Shown: positions 44,637 to 53,514 of the stretch, piece by piece
Numbering within the stretch: position 1 is the stretch's first letter
How the letters are laid out: each line of letters begins with the position of its first letter
Assembly (NCBI GenBank): GCA_016868315.1
Contig: VGHE01000004.1
Span: 186,001-250,000, forward strand
DNA: 64,000 bases
DNA from: Betaproteobacteria bacterium
GTDB lineage: Bacteria > Bdellovibrionota_B > Oligoflexia > Silvanigrellales > Silvanigrellaceae
Direction: 5' to 3'
Translations under genes and position numbers: made by a program
The notes under the pieces: generated by a model
What the model was told of the DNA's origin: nothing
Database searches by the model: none
The model's input: the letters and a program-made list of their open reading frames with translations, nothing else

Positions 44637-44933
44637 ATGTCACAGCAAAGGCCACGAGTGAGTTTCCTGCTCGACGATCTTGAGGTGGATGTTCCACCGG
44701 GGACGCGGCTGATAGAGGTGGTGGATGTTGCTGGTGCAGACGTCACGTTCGGATGTCGCAATGGTACCTGCGGAACATGCCGCGTTCGCATTGTTGAAGG
44801 AATGGAGCATCTCTCCAAGCCGACACCCGAAGAGCGCGATTTTCTTGCTGCACTGCAAGCCCAACCGGATGAACGTCTCGGATGCCAATTCAGCGTCCAC
44901 GGCGATGTGTGCATCGATTACATAGGAAGCTGA
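44637..44933 (+). CDS. [2Fe-2S] plant-type ferredoxin
   Basis: The 98-residue beta-grasp protein has the cluster motif C-x4-C-x2-C in GCRNGTCGTCRVRI and a fourth Cys in LGCQFS. It starts after the MTHFR fusion (ATG 44637, weak GAGG upstream; TTG 44622 is an alternative) and ends 6 bases before metH. Being sandwiched between methylene-THF reductase and cobalamin methionine synthase suggests it supplies electrons to one of them. It could reduce the MTHFR flavin or reactivate cob(II)alamin in MetH, a job flavodoxin does in E. coli. This is context inference. Confidence 0.9.
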   Translation: MSQQRPRVSFLLDDLEVDVPPGTRLIEVVDVAGADVTFGCRNGTCGTCRVRIVEGMEHLSKPTPEERDFLAALQAQPDERLGCQFSVHGDVCIDYIGS

Positions 44934-44939
44934 AAGCCC

Positions 44940-47900
44940 ATGAGAAATATATCCTTGAGTGAGGCGCTGCAGGAGCGTGTGTTGCTCCTTGATGGTGCCA
45001 TGGGGACGCAAATTTTTGCACACAAACCCACCGTCGATGACTATGGCGGCACAGATTACGAGGGTTGTGTAGAACTGCTCAATGAACGCCGCAGCGCATG
45101 GATTCAGGGCATTCACGAGAGCTACTTCAAAGCAGGATCCGATGCGGTTGAAACCAACACCTTTGGTTGCACACCGCTTGTTCTCGCAGAGTTTGGGTTG
45201 GCTCACCGAACGTTTGATCTGAACGTTCAGGCTGTGAAGATTGCGCGTGATGTTGCGGAGAGCTTCTCTGAGAAAAAGTGGGTCATTGGCAGTGTTGGGC
45301 CAGGTACAAAACTCCTTACGCTTTTGCATGTTGATTATCAGACCTTGTACGCGAGTTACCTCGAGCAAATGCGCGGCCTTATTGCTGGTGGTGCGGATGC
45401 TATTTTGATAGAAACCGGTCAAGATCTCGGGCAAATAAAATGTGCTGTGCGTGCTGCACGCACAGCAATGAAACTGCAGCAGAAGAAAGTTCCTATCTGG
45501 GTGCAGATTACCATTGAAACCACCGGCACCATGCTCGTGGGTTCTGATGTTCAGGCTGCGCTGGCTGCAATCGAAATGCTGGGCGTTGACGTGATTGGCA
45601 TGAATTGCGCTACCGGCCCGGATGAAATGCGACCACATCTAGCCTATCTTTGTGAAGCTGCGCCCATGCAGGTGAGCTGTCTGCCGAACGCAGGTTTGCC
45701 CGAAAACAGAAATGGGCAAACGTACTATCCACTCGGGCCAGCAGCGTTTGCGCAGCGCGTGAAGGGTATCAGCAAAGATTTCGGACTTAATATTTTGGGT
45801 GGCTGTTGCGGAACCACGCCCGAGCACATCCGTGCACTTGCAGACATGCGTGGTGGGTTGAATGTGCCATTGCGCTCCGGGCGATACGAGCGTTCTGTCA
45901 GTTCACTTTACAATTCAGTTTCGCTCTCGCTTGAGCCGCGTCCGCTTTATGTTGGCGAACGCACCAATGCCAACGGCTCAAAGGCCTTCCGTGACGCGCT
46001 CGCCAAAGACGATTTCGACAGCATGGTGGAAATTGCCAAGGAGCAGGCCAAGGAAGGTGCGCACATTCTTGATGTTTGTGTCGCGTATGTGTCGCGCAAT
46101 GAAACGCGCGATATGGTTGAGTTTCTGAAGCGCCTGGTGACTCAAGTCAATATCCCTCTGATGATTGACTCCACCGAGGTTCCCGTTATTGAAGCCGCTT
46201 TGCAGCATGCTCCCGGCAAATGCATCGTCAACTCTATTAACTTTGAGGACGGCGATGAAAAACCACGTCGCATTCTCGATTTGTGCCGGGAGTACGGCGC
46301 GTCCGTTGTAGCACTCACAATCGATGAACAAGGCATGGCGAAGAGCTGCGCCGAAAAGATGCGCATCGTGGATCGCTTGCATGCGTTAGTTGTGGATGAA
46401 TATGGTTTCGCACCCGAAGACCTCATCATCGATCCGCTTACCTTTACGCTCGGGAGCGGTGAGGAGGAATGGAGAAATTCGGCGGTTGAAACTCTGAACG
46501 CTCTCGAAGCACTTCACAAGAAGTATCCACGCGTGCGTTCAATACTTGGTCTGAGCAATGTGAGCTTTGGATTGAAACCCTGGCCACGACAGATTTTGAA
46601 TTCACTCATGCTTTATCACGCAGTTCAGCGTGGATTGAGCATGGCTATTTTGAATGCTTCTAAAATCCTTCCAGTCGCTCGAATTTCCGATGAGCACCGC
46701 GCGGTATTTGAGGCATTGCTCTTCAATGAGCGCAGCGCCATTGCCGACCCGCTGAAGCAGATTCTTTCATTGTTTGCTGATGCCAATGCAAAACAGCATG
46801 CTGTGGTCAATGATGATCACCTTGGCATTGACGAGAAACTTAAAAACGACATCATTGATGGTCGAAAAAATCAGATCGGAGCGCATGCGCTTGAGGCACT
46901 CAAGACCTATCCGGCTCTGACAGTTATCAACGATATTTTGTTGGCTGGAATGAAGGTTGTGGGAGAGCGTTTTGGCGCCGGACAAATGCAGTTACCATTT
47001 GTGCTCGAGAGTGCTGAAGCGATGAAATCCGCGGTCAAAGTTCTTGAGCCTTATATTGAGAAAAAAGACGGATACAAAAAGGGTAGAATTATTCTTGCAA
47101 CCGTGAAGGGTGATGTGCACGACATTGGCAAGAATTTGGTTGAGATTATTCTCTCCAACAACGGTTTTGAGGTGCTCAACCTCGGTATCAAGCAACCTAT
47201 TGAATCCATACTTGAGACCTATCGCAGCAAAGGTGCGGATGCGATTGGCATGTCAGGATTGCTCGTTAAGTCGACGGTCATTATGAAGGAAAATCTGGAA
47301 TACATGGCAACGCATGGATTCACTCTACCGGTGATTCTTGGCGGTGCAGCGCTGACGCGAAATTTTGTTGAGCGCGAATGCCAGGAAGTCTATCCGGGTC
47401 CTGTTTTCTATGCCGAGGATGCTTTTGTTGGTCTGCACATCATGGAGAGGATCTCTTCAGGCGGACTTGATGCTCTTTTGACAGAACGCAATGCTCGTCT
47501 CAATGCAACTGGCGTAGGTTCCCCGGCCATTGCTGCGGGAGGTGTGGCGGCAGACAGCGCTGCATTAACGCAGTCACAGGGTATTGTTGTAGTTAAGCGG
47601 GGCGACAAGCGCGTTGAGCTCGATACCTATGGACAAAGCACCTGGGTGCGTCGTGATGCGGTGATTCCTGCTCCTCCGTTTTGGGGAGTGCGCAAAGTCG
47701 AACATGAGTTGGATGAGGTTTTTGAGTACCTCGATGAGTTTGCGCTTTTGCGCAGCCGATGGGGCTTCGCCCAAGGACAATTGTCCGACGCCGAGTTCGA
47801 AAAACTTCTCCAAGACAAAGCCTATCCAACTTTGCAACGTATCAGGGAGAAGGTGATTCGCGAGAAGTTGCTGCACCCCGCGGCCTTGTACGGCTATTTT

Positions 47901-48476
47901 CCGGCGTGCTCACGCGATGCAAATGAGGTTGTGGTTTATAATCCCGATGCGTGTGGCGCAGATCCACTCAAGCGCGAGGTGATTGCGCGCTTTGTTTTTC
48001 CGCGTCAGTCGCAGGGACGTCAGCTGTGTATTGCCGATTTCCTGGCACATGAGGAGAGCGGCCAAATCGATGTGCTGGGTCTGCAGCTTGTGACCATGGG
48101 ACATGTGGCGAGCGAAAAGGCTCATTCCGCATATGCAGAGAATCAATTCAGTGAGTATTTCTTTTTGCATGGACTCTCTACCGAGTTAACTGAGGCCTAT
48201 GCGGAGAAGATTCATGCCCAGATTAGGCGCGAATTGAATATTCACGGACGTGACGCTGCGTCGAGGCGGGCGTTGTTCAGCCAGGGATATCAGGGCTCGC
48301 GTTATTCGTTTGGATATCCTGCATGCCCCGACATGGAACTCAACGAGCCGCTGTTGAAGTTGTTGCGCGCAGAGCAAATCGGTGTGAGCCTGTCCGAAAG
48401 CCACCAGATGGTTCCTGAGCAAACCACTTCAGCGATTGTGGTTCACCATCCACAAGCACGTTATTTTGCGACTTGA
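44940..48476 (+). CDS. metH: Cobalamin-dependent methionine synthase
   Basis: The 1178-residue enzyme methylates homocysteine with methyl-THF through methylcobalamin. All four modules are present. The homocysteine barrel has intact zinc ligands (Cys223 in MNCATGP; Cys289 and Cys290 in GGCCGTTP). The pterin-binding barrel follows (VGERTNANGSKAF). The cobalamin cap and Rossmann module have the axial DVHDIGKNL (His727). The C-terminal AdoMet activation domain (RYSFGYPACPDMEL, PEQTTSAIVVHHP) is present too. It follows the ferredoxin by 6 bases. Its 3' end overlaps a convergent lipoprotein gene by 16 bases. Confidence 0.97.
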   Translation: MRNISLSEALQERVLLLDGAMGTQIFAHKPTVDDYGGTDYEGCVELLNERRSAWIQGIHESYFKAGSDAVETNTFGCTPLVLAEFGLAHRTFDLNVQAVKIARDVAESFSEKKWVIGSVGPGTKLLTLLHVDYQTLYASYLEQMRGLIAGGADAILIETGQDLGQIKCAVRAARTAMKLQQKKVPIWVQITIETTGTMLVGSDVQAALAAIEMLGVDVIGMNCATGPDEMRPHLAYLCEAAPMQVSCLPNAGLPENRNGQTYYPLGPAAFAQRVKGISKDFGLNILGGCCGTTPEHIRALADMRGGLNVPLRSGRYERSVSSLYNSVSLSLEPRPLYVGERTNANGSKAFRDALAKDDFDSMVEIAKEQAKEGAHILDVCVAYVSRNETRDMVEFLKRLVTQVNIPLMIDSTEVPVIEAALQHAPGKCIVNSINFEDGDEKPRRILDLCREYGASVVALTIDEQGMAKSCAEKMRIVDRLHALVVDEYGFAPEDLIIDPLTFTLGSGEEEWRNSAVETLNALEALHKKYPRVRSILGLSNVSFGLKPWPRQILNSLMLYHAVQRGLSMAILNASKILPVARISDEHRAVFEALLFNERSAIADPLKQILSLFADANAKQHAVVNDDHLGIDEKLKNDIIDGRKNQIGAHALEALKTYPALTVINDILLAGMKVVGERFGAGQMQLPFVLESAEAMKSAVKVLEPYIEKKDGYKKGRIILATVKGDVHDIGKNLVEIILSNNGFEVLNLGIKQPIESILETYRSKGADAIGMSGLLVKSTVIMKENLEYMATHGFTLPVILGGAALTRNFVERECQEVYPGPVFYAEDAFVGLHIMERISSGGLDALLTERNARLNATGVGSPAIAAGGVAADSAALTQSQGIVVVKRGDKRVELDTYGQSTWVRRDAVIPAPPFWGVRKVEHELDEVFEYLDEFALLRSRWGFAQGQLSDAEFEKLLQDKAYPTLQRIREKVIREKLLHPAALYGYFPACSRDANEVVVYNPDACGADPLKREVIARFVFPRQSQGRQLCIADFLAHEESGQIDVLGLQLVTMGHVASEKAHSAYAENQFSEYFFLHGLSTELTEAYAEKIHAQIRRELNIHGRDAASRRALFSQGYQGSRYSFGYPACPDMELNEPLLKLLRAEQIGVSLSESHQMVPEQTTSAIVVHHPQARYFAT

Positions 48477-49030
48477 TCGATCTGCGGGCACAGGTCGTTC
48501 GCAGGCGACGGACGACCGTAAAGTTCGTTGAGTGCCCGCATCATCGCAACAGCTTCACAGGTTTCGTACTGCATGTAGATATCTGGTCGTGCTCCGCGCG
48601 AGGCCCACGCGAGCTCTTTCTTGCAACGGTTTTCAAGAACAGCATGCGGGCGTGTGGTCCGGCACAGATCTACGATGTCCTCAAGCAAAGGCTCGGGAAC
48701 CACACGCACCATGAGCTGACTTCCCTCTATGCTTTTCTCTATGCGAAACTGAAGTTGTGAGTTGAGTTGCGCTGCCCATTCGTCTGCTTTGGCGCGGCTG
48801 AGGGAGTTGATGGACGGCACGGTTGGGAATTCCGGAGTGAATTCTGGGCGTGGAATGATGTAGTAGGTGCCATCGGGCTTCGAGAAGACCTTCCAGTACG
48901 CTCGCGCGCCTTGCGAGTTGGTCTTTGTTATTGAGGACGTCGTGGTCATGCAGCCCGGTATCCAGGCCCATGTTGCTGCGCCAATGAACGCCAACAGGGC
49001 TTTTGTGCACAATGACCTTCCCGGTTGCAT
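48461..49030 (-). CDS. Lipoprotein of unknown function
   Basis: The 189-residue protein has a lipoprotein signal peptide (KALLAFIGAATWAWIPGC, lipid Cys27) followed by Met-Thr-Thr-Thr. The mature part contains YYIIPRPEFTPEFP and a C-terminal Cys-bearing helix region (TCEAVAMMRALNELYG). No family is recognised. It converges on metH, overlapping by 16 bases. The 266-base gap upstream, to the next + gene, contains only AT-rich promoter-like sequence and no gene. Confidence 0.7.
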   Translation of the reverse strand: MQPGRSLCTKALLAFIGAATWAWIPGCMTTTSSITKTNSQGARAYWKVFSKPDGTYYIIPRPEFTPEFPTVPSINSLSRAKADEWAAQLNSQLQFRIEKSIEGSQLMVRVVPEPLLEDIVDLCRTTRPHAVLENRCKKELAWASRGARPDIYMQYETCEAVAMMRALNELYGRPSPANDLCPQIDQVAK

Positions 49031-49296
49031 CTACGAACCTCCACTAAACGAGCCATGCCGACCAGAATAGGCTTCATCGGCGAGATTGTCTCCTCGGTTC
49101 TCCGGCGAACAAAAGTCACGGTATGGACTTATGTTAAAATATTAAAATTACTGAGGTTAAATCCTCTCATATGAAAAGGATTGGCGTTTCTGACACCTGA
49201 GGAATGAGGTGGCCTACAGAATCCATCGGTTTTGGGCGAAAAGAATGTCTGAGGTTTTCGGGCTCGTGCCCGACACGAACTTTCGGGAGAATTGCG

Positions 49297-49644
49297 ATGG
49301 CCAGCACGAACGATTCTACGCCTCGTCCGATATCCGTTGACGTTGACCCGAAAGACAGCCGTGAGGTTCAGGATTGGATTGCTTCGCTTGAAAATCTGAT
49401 GCGCTCTGTTGAGCGCTCGCCCATGGACGCAGAGCGTAAGGCAGAAATCCTTGTTCATATGGAATTCATCCGCGCCGAACTTGCTGCAGGACGTTGGCCT
49501 GATTCAGGAATGTCGGGATCGCCTGTCAACCAGCTGGCTCAAGATGTGGGTGAAGTCGAGCGTATTGCACAGGATTGGCAGATTCTCTCCATGCGTCTGG
49601 CACAGTGGATCAAGGCTATCTCAGACTCTCTGGGCGTCCGGTAA
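49297..49644 (+). CDS. Small helical cytoplasmic protein, unknown
   Basis: The 115-residue protein starts at ATG 49297, with GGGAGA 6 bases upstream; the longer open frame from 49204 has no supporting Shine-Dalgarno. The sequence is largely helical and charged (REVQDWIASLENLMRSVE, DAERKAEILVHMEFIRAEL, WQILSMRLAQWIKAISDSL), with no signal peptide. It ends 6 bases before the decayed CHASE2 gene and might once have been co-transcribed with it. No family is recognised. Confidence 0.6.
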   Translation: MASTNDSTPRPISVDVDPKDSREVQDWIASLENLMRSVERSPMDAERKAEILVHMEFIRAELAAGRWPDSGMSGSPVNQLAQDVGEVERIAQDWQILSMRLAQWIKAISDSLGVR

Positions 49645-49650
49645 GTTCAA

Positions 49651-51038
49651 ATGGAGTGGTTCAGGAAATTCGCACGTTGGGAGCGGATACTTCCCGCTCT
49701 GCTGCTGAACGTCTTTTTCATCTTTTCAATCAGCGACGTTGGAGATGACTTTCGTTAAAGTGCCGTTGCGCCACTCGAATTTCGATTTCGCACCTGGGTT
49801 GGACAGGAGCCCGAGAAGCACCCAAAGCTAAAAGTCGTAATTTTCGGTGACCTTGCAAAGCGCGAACTTGGCATTCAGGAGCTCGTGCATCTCAATGTTT
49901 GGCAGCAGGTTTTGACCGATATTGCATCGCGAAAGCCGCGTGCCATTTATCTCGATAAATTTTTTAGTACGTACCGTGGTGACGCAGCTGATGTAAAAAA
50001 TTTCAGGGAATCCCTGCGTGCAGCACAAGCACCTGTCATCGCTGCCGCTGCACTTGGAGCGGCACCCGACAAGGCCAGTGTCGCGCTCGAGGAGCTCTTC
50101 AAATCCTGGTCTTTAGCCGGTGATGCGCAGTTGCCTGAGGCGTCAATCTCAACGTTGATTGGCCCTCATGTTGACATCATAGATGCATTTTCCGGGTTGG
50201 GTCATATCCGAGTTGAAGACTCCACAACTGCGGTGGAACCTGCCTGGAGAGTCAGGCAGTCACAGCGACTCTTGCCGCAGCTATCGCTTGCGGGTTCGGA
50301 AAATGTTGCTCTCCACCGGGGAGCAATCATCATTGATGGAAAAGAGATAGTACTCGACCGGCATGGACGCATTCCCGTTAATTTTCTGGAGCGTAGAAAA
50401 ATCTTCAGTGGCTCCGTTTCCTTCTTGAATCTTGTCACCCCCACTGTGCGCAGCTCACCTTTGGGCTTGGTTGAGGGTGGACTGTATCATGCATCACTGC
50501 TCAACTCCCTGACAGCTGATCTCTCTCTGCGTCCGCTTCTTCAGAACCCCTGGATGTGGTTCTTGGCGCTGCTGACAGCGGCTGTGGCATCCGCACTTGC
50601 AGCACTTTTGTTTTCCCAACGGGTATCTATAGTACTCGTGCTCGTTGGCTCTTTAGGCCTCATTGTTGTTGGCTTGAGTAGTTTTGCTTGGTCGCGTTTG
50701 CTGTTTGATTGGCACATCTTGTTTGCGCTGTTTTTTATAAATGGAACTCTGTCATTGCTTGTCCGCGCTCTCTGCAAGTCACATTGATGTTCGTCGATGT
50801 TGAAGGTTTTTCACTGCGCACCAAGAATCTCGGTGATGGTTTGCTCTGTTATTTTGGATACAACATCGCAGCAAATAACCTTTCTGAGCAGCAGAGTCCA
50901 CAGAGCGCATCCACGAGCTGTCCACTCTGCTTCTGTCCCGCGTTTGACTTGGAATCTTGGAGAAAGCAAAGGTTTGATAAACGCATTTGTCGGCGGACGC
51001 TTTTTCTGCGAGCAGAAGGGGGAGCGAGGGAGTGTTTG
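49651..51038 (+). pseudogene. Decayed CHASE2-domain adenylate/guanylate cyclase gene
   Basis: One reading frame runs from ATG 49651 through a first membrane segment, an in-frame TAA at 49756-49758, then a CHASE2-type sensor (EFRFRTWVGQ to VTPTVRSSPLG) and three C-terminal helices, and stops at 50787. In the next frame the start of a class III cyclase appears, VTLMFVDVEGFSL, joined directly to its later motif KNLGDGLLCYFGYN. About 50 residues between these motifs are missing. Past that, coding fragments jump frames (for example TERIHELSTLLLSR in the third frame). Nonsense, deletions and frameshifts together indicate a dead gene. The fragment 49885-50787 could still be translated as a sensor stub. 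Confidence 0.72.
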
Positions 51039-51554
51039 ATGAATGCTTTACGCAGTGATCTGCTCATGGGTCTTAAAATTTTGGTCGTGGATGATGCACC
51101 GGACAATCGACTCCTGGTCTCAAGATTTTTATCTTTGGCCGGTGCTTCAGTGGAAGTGTCCGATAACGCCGTCGATGGTATTGCCGCGGCACTGCAAGGG
51201 CATTTCGATCTTGTTCTTATGGATATTCAAATGCCCTCGATGGATGGTTACGAGGCAATTCAGCGTTTGCGCCGGCTGAACTACAAGGTGCCCGTGGTTG
51301 CACTGACTGCTCACGCTATGACCTCTGATCGCAGTCGATGTCTGGCTTCGGGATTCAATGCTTATCTTCCGAAGCCCATTGCGCACGCGCAGCTTGTTGC
51401 GACAGTTTACGAATGTGTTCGTGCTGGTCGAGCAAGCCAAGCTGATACTATTCCGACCGTAGGCACTCAGCCGGATCAAGTTTCGCAGCCCGAGACGCAG
51501 GAAGTGAACCAAAACCAAGTCCACACAACAGACTCAAGAATAGACCTGCAATAA
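51039..51554 (+). CDS. Response-regulator receiver-domain protein
   Basis: The 171-residue protein is a single receiver domain: the acidic pair in LVVDDAPDN, phospho-acceptor Asp62 in LMDIQMPSMDGYE, switch Thr in VALTAHAMT, and Lys in YLPKPI. The IQMPSMDG form is typical of receivers attached to hybrid kinases. ATG 51039 has GGGAG upstream. The last 35 or so residues (Gln/Asn/Thr-rich) are encoded antisense to the 3' end of the convergent MacB gene, a 107-base overlap. The natural end of the protein may therefore have been lost. No output domain is present. Confidence 0.8.
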   Translation: MNALRSDLLMGLKILVVDDAPDNRLLVSRFLSLAGASVEVSDNAVDGIAAALQGHFDLVLMDIQMPSMDGYEAIQRLRRLNYKVPVVALTAHAMTSDRSRCLASGFNAYLPKPIAHAQLVATVYECVRAGRASQADTIPTVGTQPDQVSQPETQEVNQNQVHTTDSRIDLQ

Positions 51555-53514
51555 GCCCAACGGGTGCAAAAACCCAACGAAACTCTTTGAGCATTGGTAC
51601 GAAAAGGCTGACACACAGCGAGAAGAGATTGTTCACAAGAAGACCACAAACGACCGCAACCATTCCTGCAATGACACACAACAAAGATGCCTCGGTGAGG
51701 ATATAGCTGCGGATGTGACCTTGGTTGGCTCCCAGGCTCTTCATCACTCCAATCTCACGTGTTCTTTCGGCAACCGTCACGAGCATCATGTTCATGATGC
51801 CAACACCACCGACGAATAAACATAGAAGTCCGATGAAACCAACAATGGTTTGCACTATCCGCAGAAACCCTCGTACTCGTTCAAGGATGTCCGCTGGCAC
51901 CGAGCTTGCGAAAGTCAAACGCCCACCCGAACGTAGGCTGAGAAAGTTTGAAATTTCAGTGGCAAGATTTTTTGTGTCCACGCCTGGGTGGGGCAGGACG
52001 CTGAACCAGCGGTAAACCGTAGGTCCCATGCGAGCTAGTAGGGATTGATTCGGAACGTAGAGAACGTCGTTTGCATCGCGGTTTCCGAATGACGTGTCAC
52101 GTTTTTTGAGCACGCCAATGACTGTAAAGGTGGCAAGCGTGTCGCAGTTATCGACCACGACCCTCTGTCCGACCGGAAAATTCCTCTCGCGGCGACGTGG
52201 GTCGGCTTTGGCGAAGAGTTGGTCGATTGTGTCTGAGCCAAGAATAGCAACGGCAGACTGTGCGCTGAATTCCTGGCGACCAGGCAGGCGTCCCACGCTC
52301 AAAGGTGTATCCATTTCAATGAATTCTTCCAGATCGGAAACACCGACGAGCCGGCTGCGGAATCCTCCACTCTCGGTTTTGATTTGACAGGTGCTGCTGC
52401 GCAAGAAGGGGCGCACGATGCCTTTCCTTTCGAACATCTGTGCTAATTTTGGAAATTCAGCTTCGGCATCTAAGCCTGCCCAACTGGAATTTCGGTGCCC
52501 ATGTGGACCGGTGCGATCTTCATCATAATAGATATATGCCTTGCGCACGGAACTGGTAAAAAACAATTTGTTAAATGAGTTTTCCACGATCTCACCAAGA
52601 CCGTCGATGACAATCAAACTCAAGATCCCCATGAACAGCCCGAGGCCGGTAAGAACACTGCGTGTACGGTTGGTTGCAAGACTGCGCCTGGCAAGCAGCA
52701 CGCTGGTGCGCAACAGTCCCATAAAGCGCTGAACCGAGGGCGCTGCATGTTTCTCCGACTTTATTGAGTTGGTTGAAGATTGAGCGCGCTGGGGAGAAGG
52801 CTTCTGACCTATGCTTCCCGCCTTTGACTCGTCGGAGCTGATGTGTCCATCTCTGAGGCTCACAATACGTTGAGCTTGCTGTGCCACACCAGGATCGTGA
52901 GTGATGACAACAATCGTGCGTCCTTCGGCATTTAACTCTTTGAGGATGGACATGACCTCTTTGGAGCTCCTGGAATCGAGAGCTCCGGTGGGCTCATCGG
53001 CGAGCAGCATCATGGGGTCGAGAATGAGGGCACGGCAAAGAGCAACTCTCTGTTTCTGTCCGCCTGAGAGTTCGTTTGGAAAGCGTGCGGCGAGATCTTG
53101 AAGTCCAAAGCGCCCCAGCAGTGCGATAGCTTTCGCTTCCCAAAAACCGGGAGAGTGATTCTGCTCTGGCAAGAATGTCGTGGGAAGAAGGATGTTTTCA
53201 AGCACGGTGAGACGGCTAACGAGTGCGAAGCTCTGGAACACAAAACCAAGGGATGTATTCCTCAACTGTGCCAGTTGAATCTCGTCGAGTATGTCGAGTG
53301 TCTTTCCAAAAACGCTTTGTGTTCCTGAGGTCGGATGTGCCAGGAGTCCGAGGAGGTTCAAGAGTGTGGATTTCCCCGAGCCGGATGGTCCAATAATAGC
53401 GATGAATTCACCTGATGAGACGGAAAGGTTGATATCCCTCAGTGCGACAAATGAGCGCTCTGCAGTCTTGTATTCAAATGAAACCTGCTCGAGCTGCAGA
53501 AGTGGCGCGCTCAT
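51448..53514 (-). CDS. MacB-like ABC exporter (fused ATPase-permease), second copy
   Basis: The 688-residue protein has an N-terminal ATPase (Walker A GPSGSGKST, signature LSGGQKQRVAL, Walker B MMLLADEPTGALD). After a Ser-rich linker comes a MacB-type permease with one helix, a large periplasmic domain and three C-terminal helices (FVGGVGIMNMMLVTV, DPAECLRSE end). Known MacB pumps do not transport across the inner membrane. They push periplasmic substrates through TolC. Its start overlaps the TolC-like stop by 4 bases. It is the last gene of the exporter operon. Confidence 0.9.
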   Translation of the reverse strand: MSAPLLQLEQVSFEYKTAERSFVALRDINLSVSSGEFIAIIGPSGSGKSTLLNLLGLLAHPTSGTQSVFGKTLDILDEIQLAQLRNTSLGFVFQSFALVSRLTVLENILLPTTFLPEQNHSPGFWEAKAIALLGRFGLQDLAARFPNELSGGQKQRVALCRALILDPMMLLADEPTGALDSRSSKEVMSILKELNAEGRTIVVITHDPGVAQQAQRIVSLRDGHISSDESKAGSIGQKPSPQRAQSSTNSIKSEKHAAPSVQRFMGLLRTSVLLARRSLATNRTRSVLTGLGLFMGILSLIVIDGLGEIVENSFNKLFFTSSVRKAYIYYDEDRTGPHGHRNSSWAGLDAEAEFPKLAQMFERKGIVRPFLRSSTCQIKTESGGFRSRLVGVSDLEEFIEMDTPLSVGRLPGRQEFSAQSAVAILGSDTIDQLFAKADPRRRERNFPVGQRVVVDNCDTLATFTVIGVLKKRDTSFGNRDANDVLYVPNQSLLARMGPTVYRWFSVLPHPGVDTKNLATEISNFLSLRSGGRLTFASSVPADILERVRGFLRIVQTIVGFIGLLCLFVGGVGIMNMMLVTVAERTREIGVMKSLGANQGHIRSYILTEASLLCVIAGMVAVVCGLLVNNLFSLCVSLFVPMLKEFRWVFAPVGLIAGLFLSLLCGLGFGSLPASRAAKLDPAECLRSE

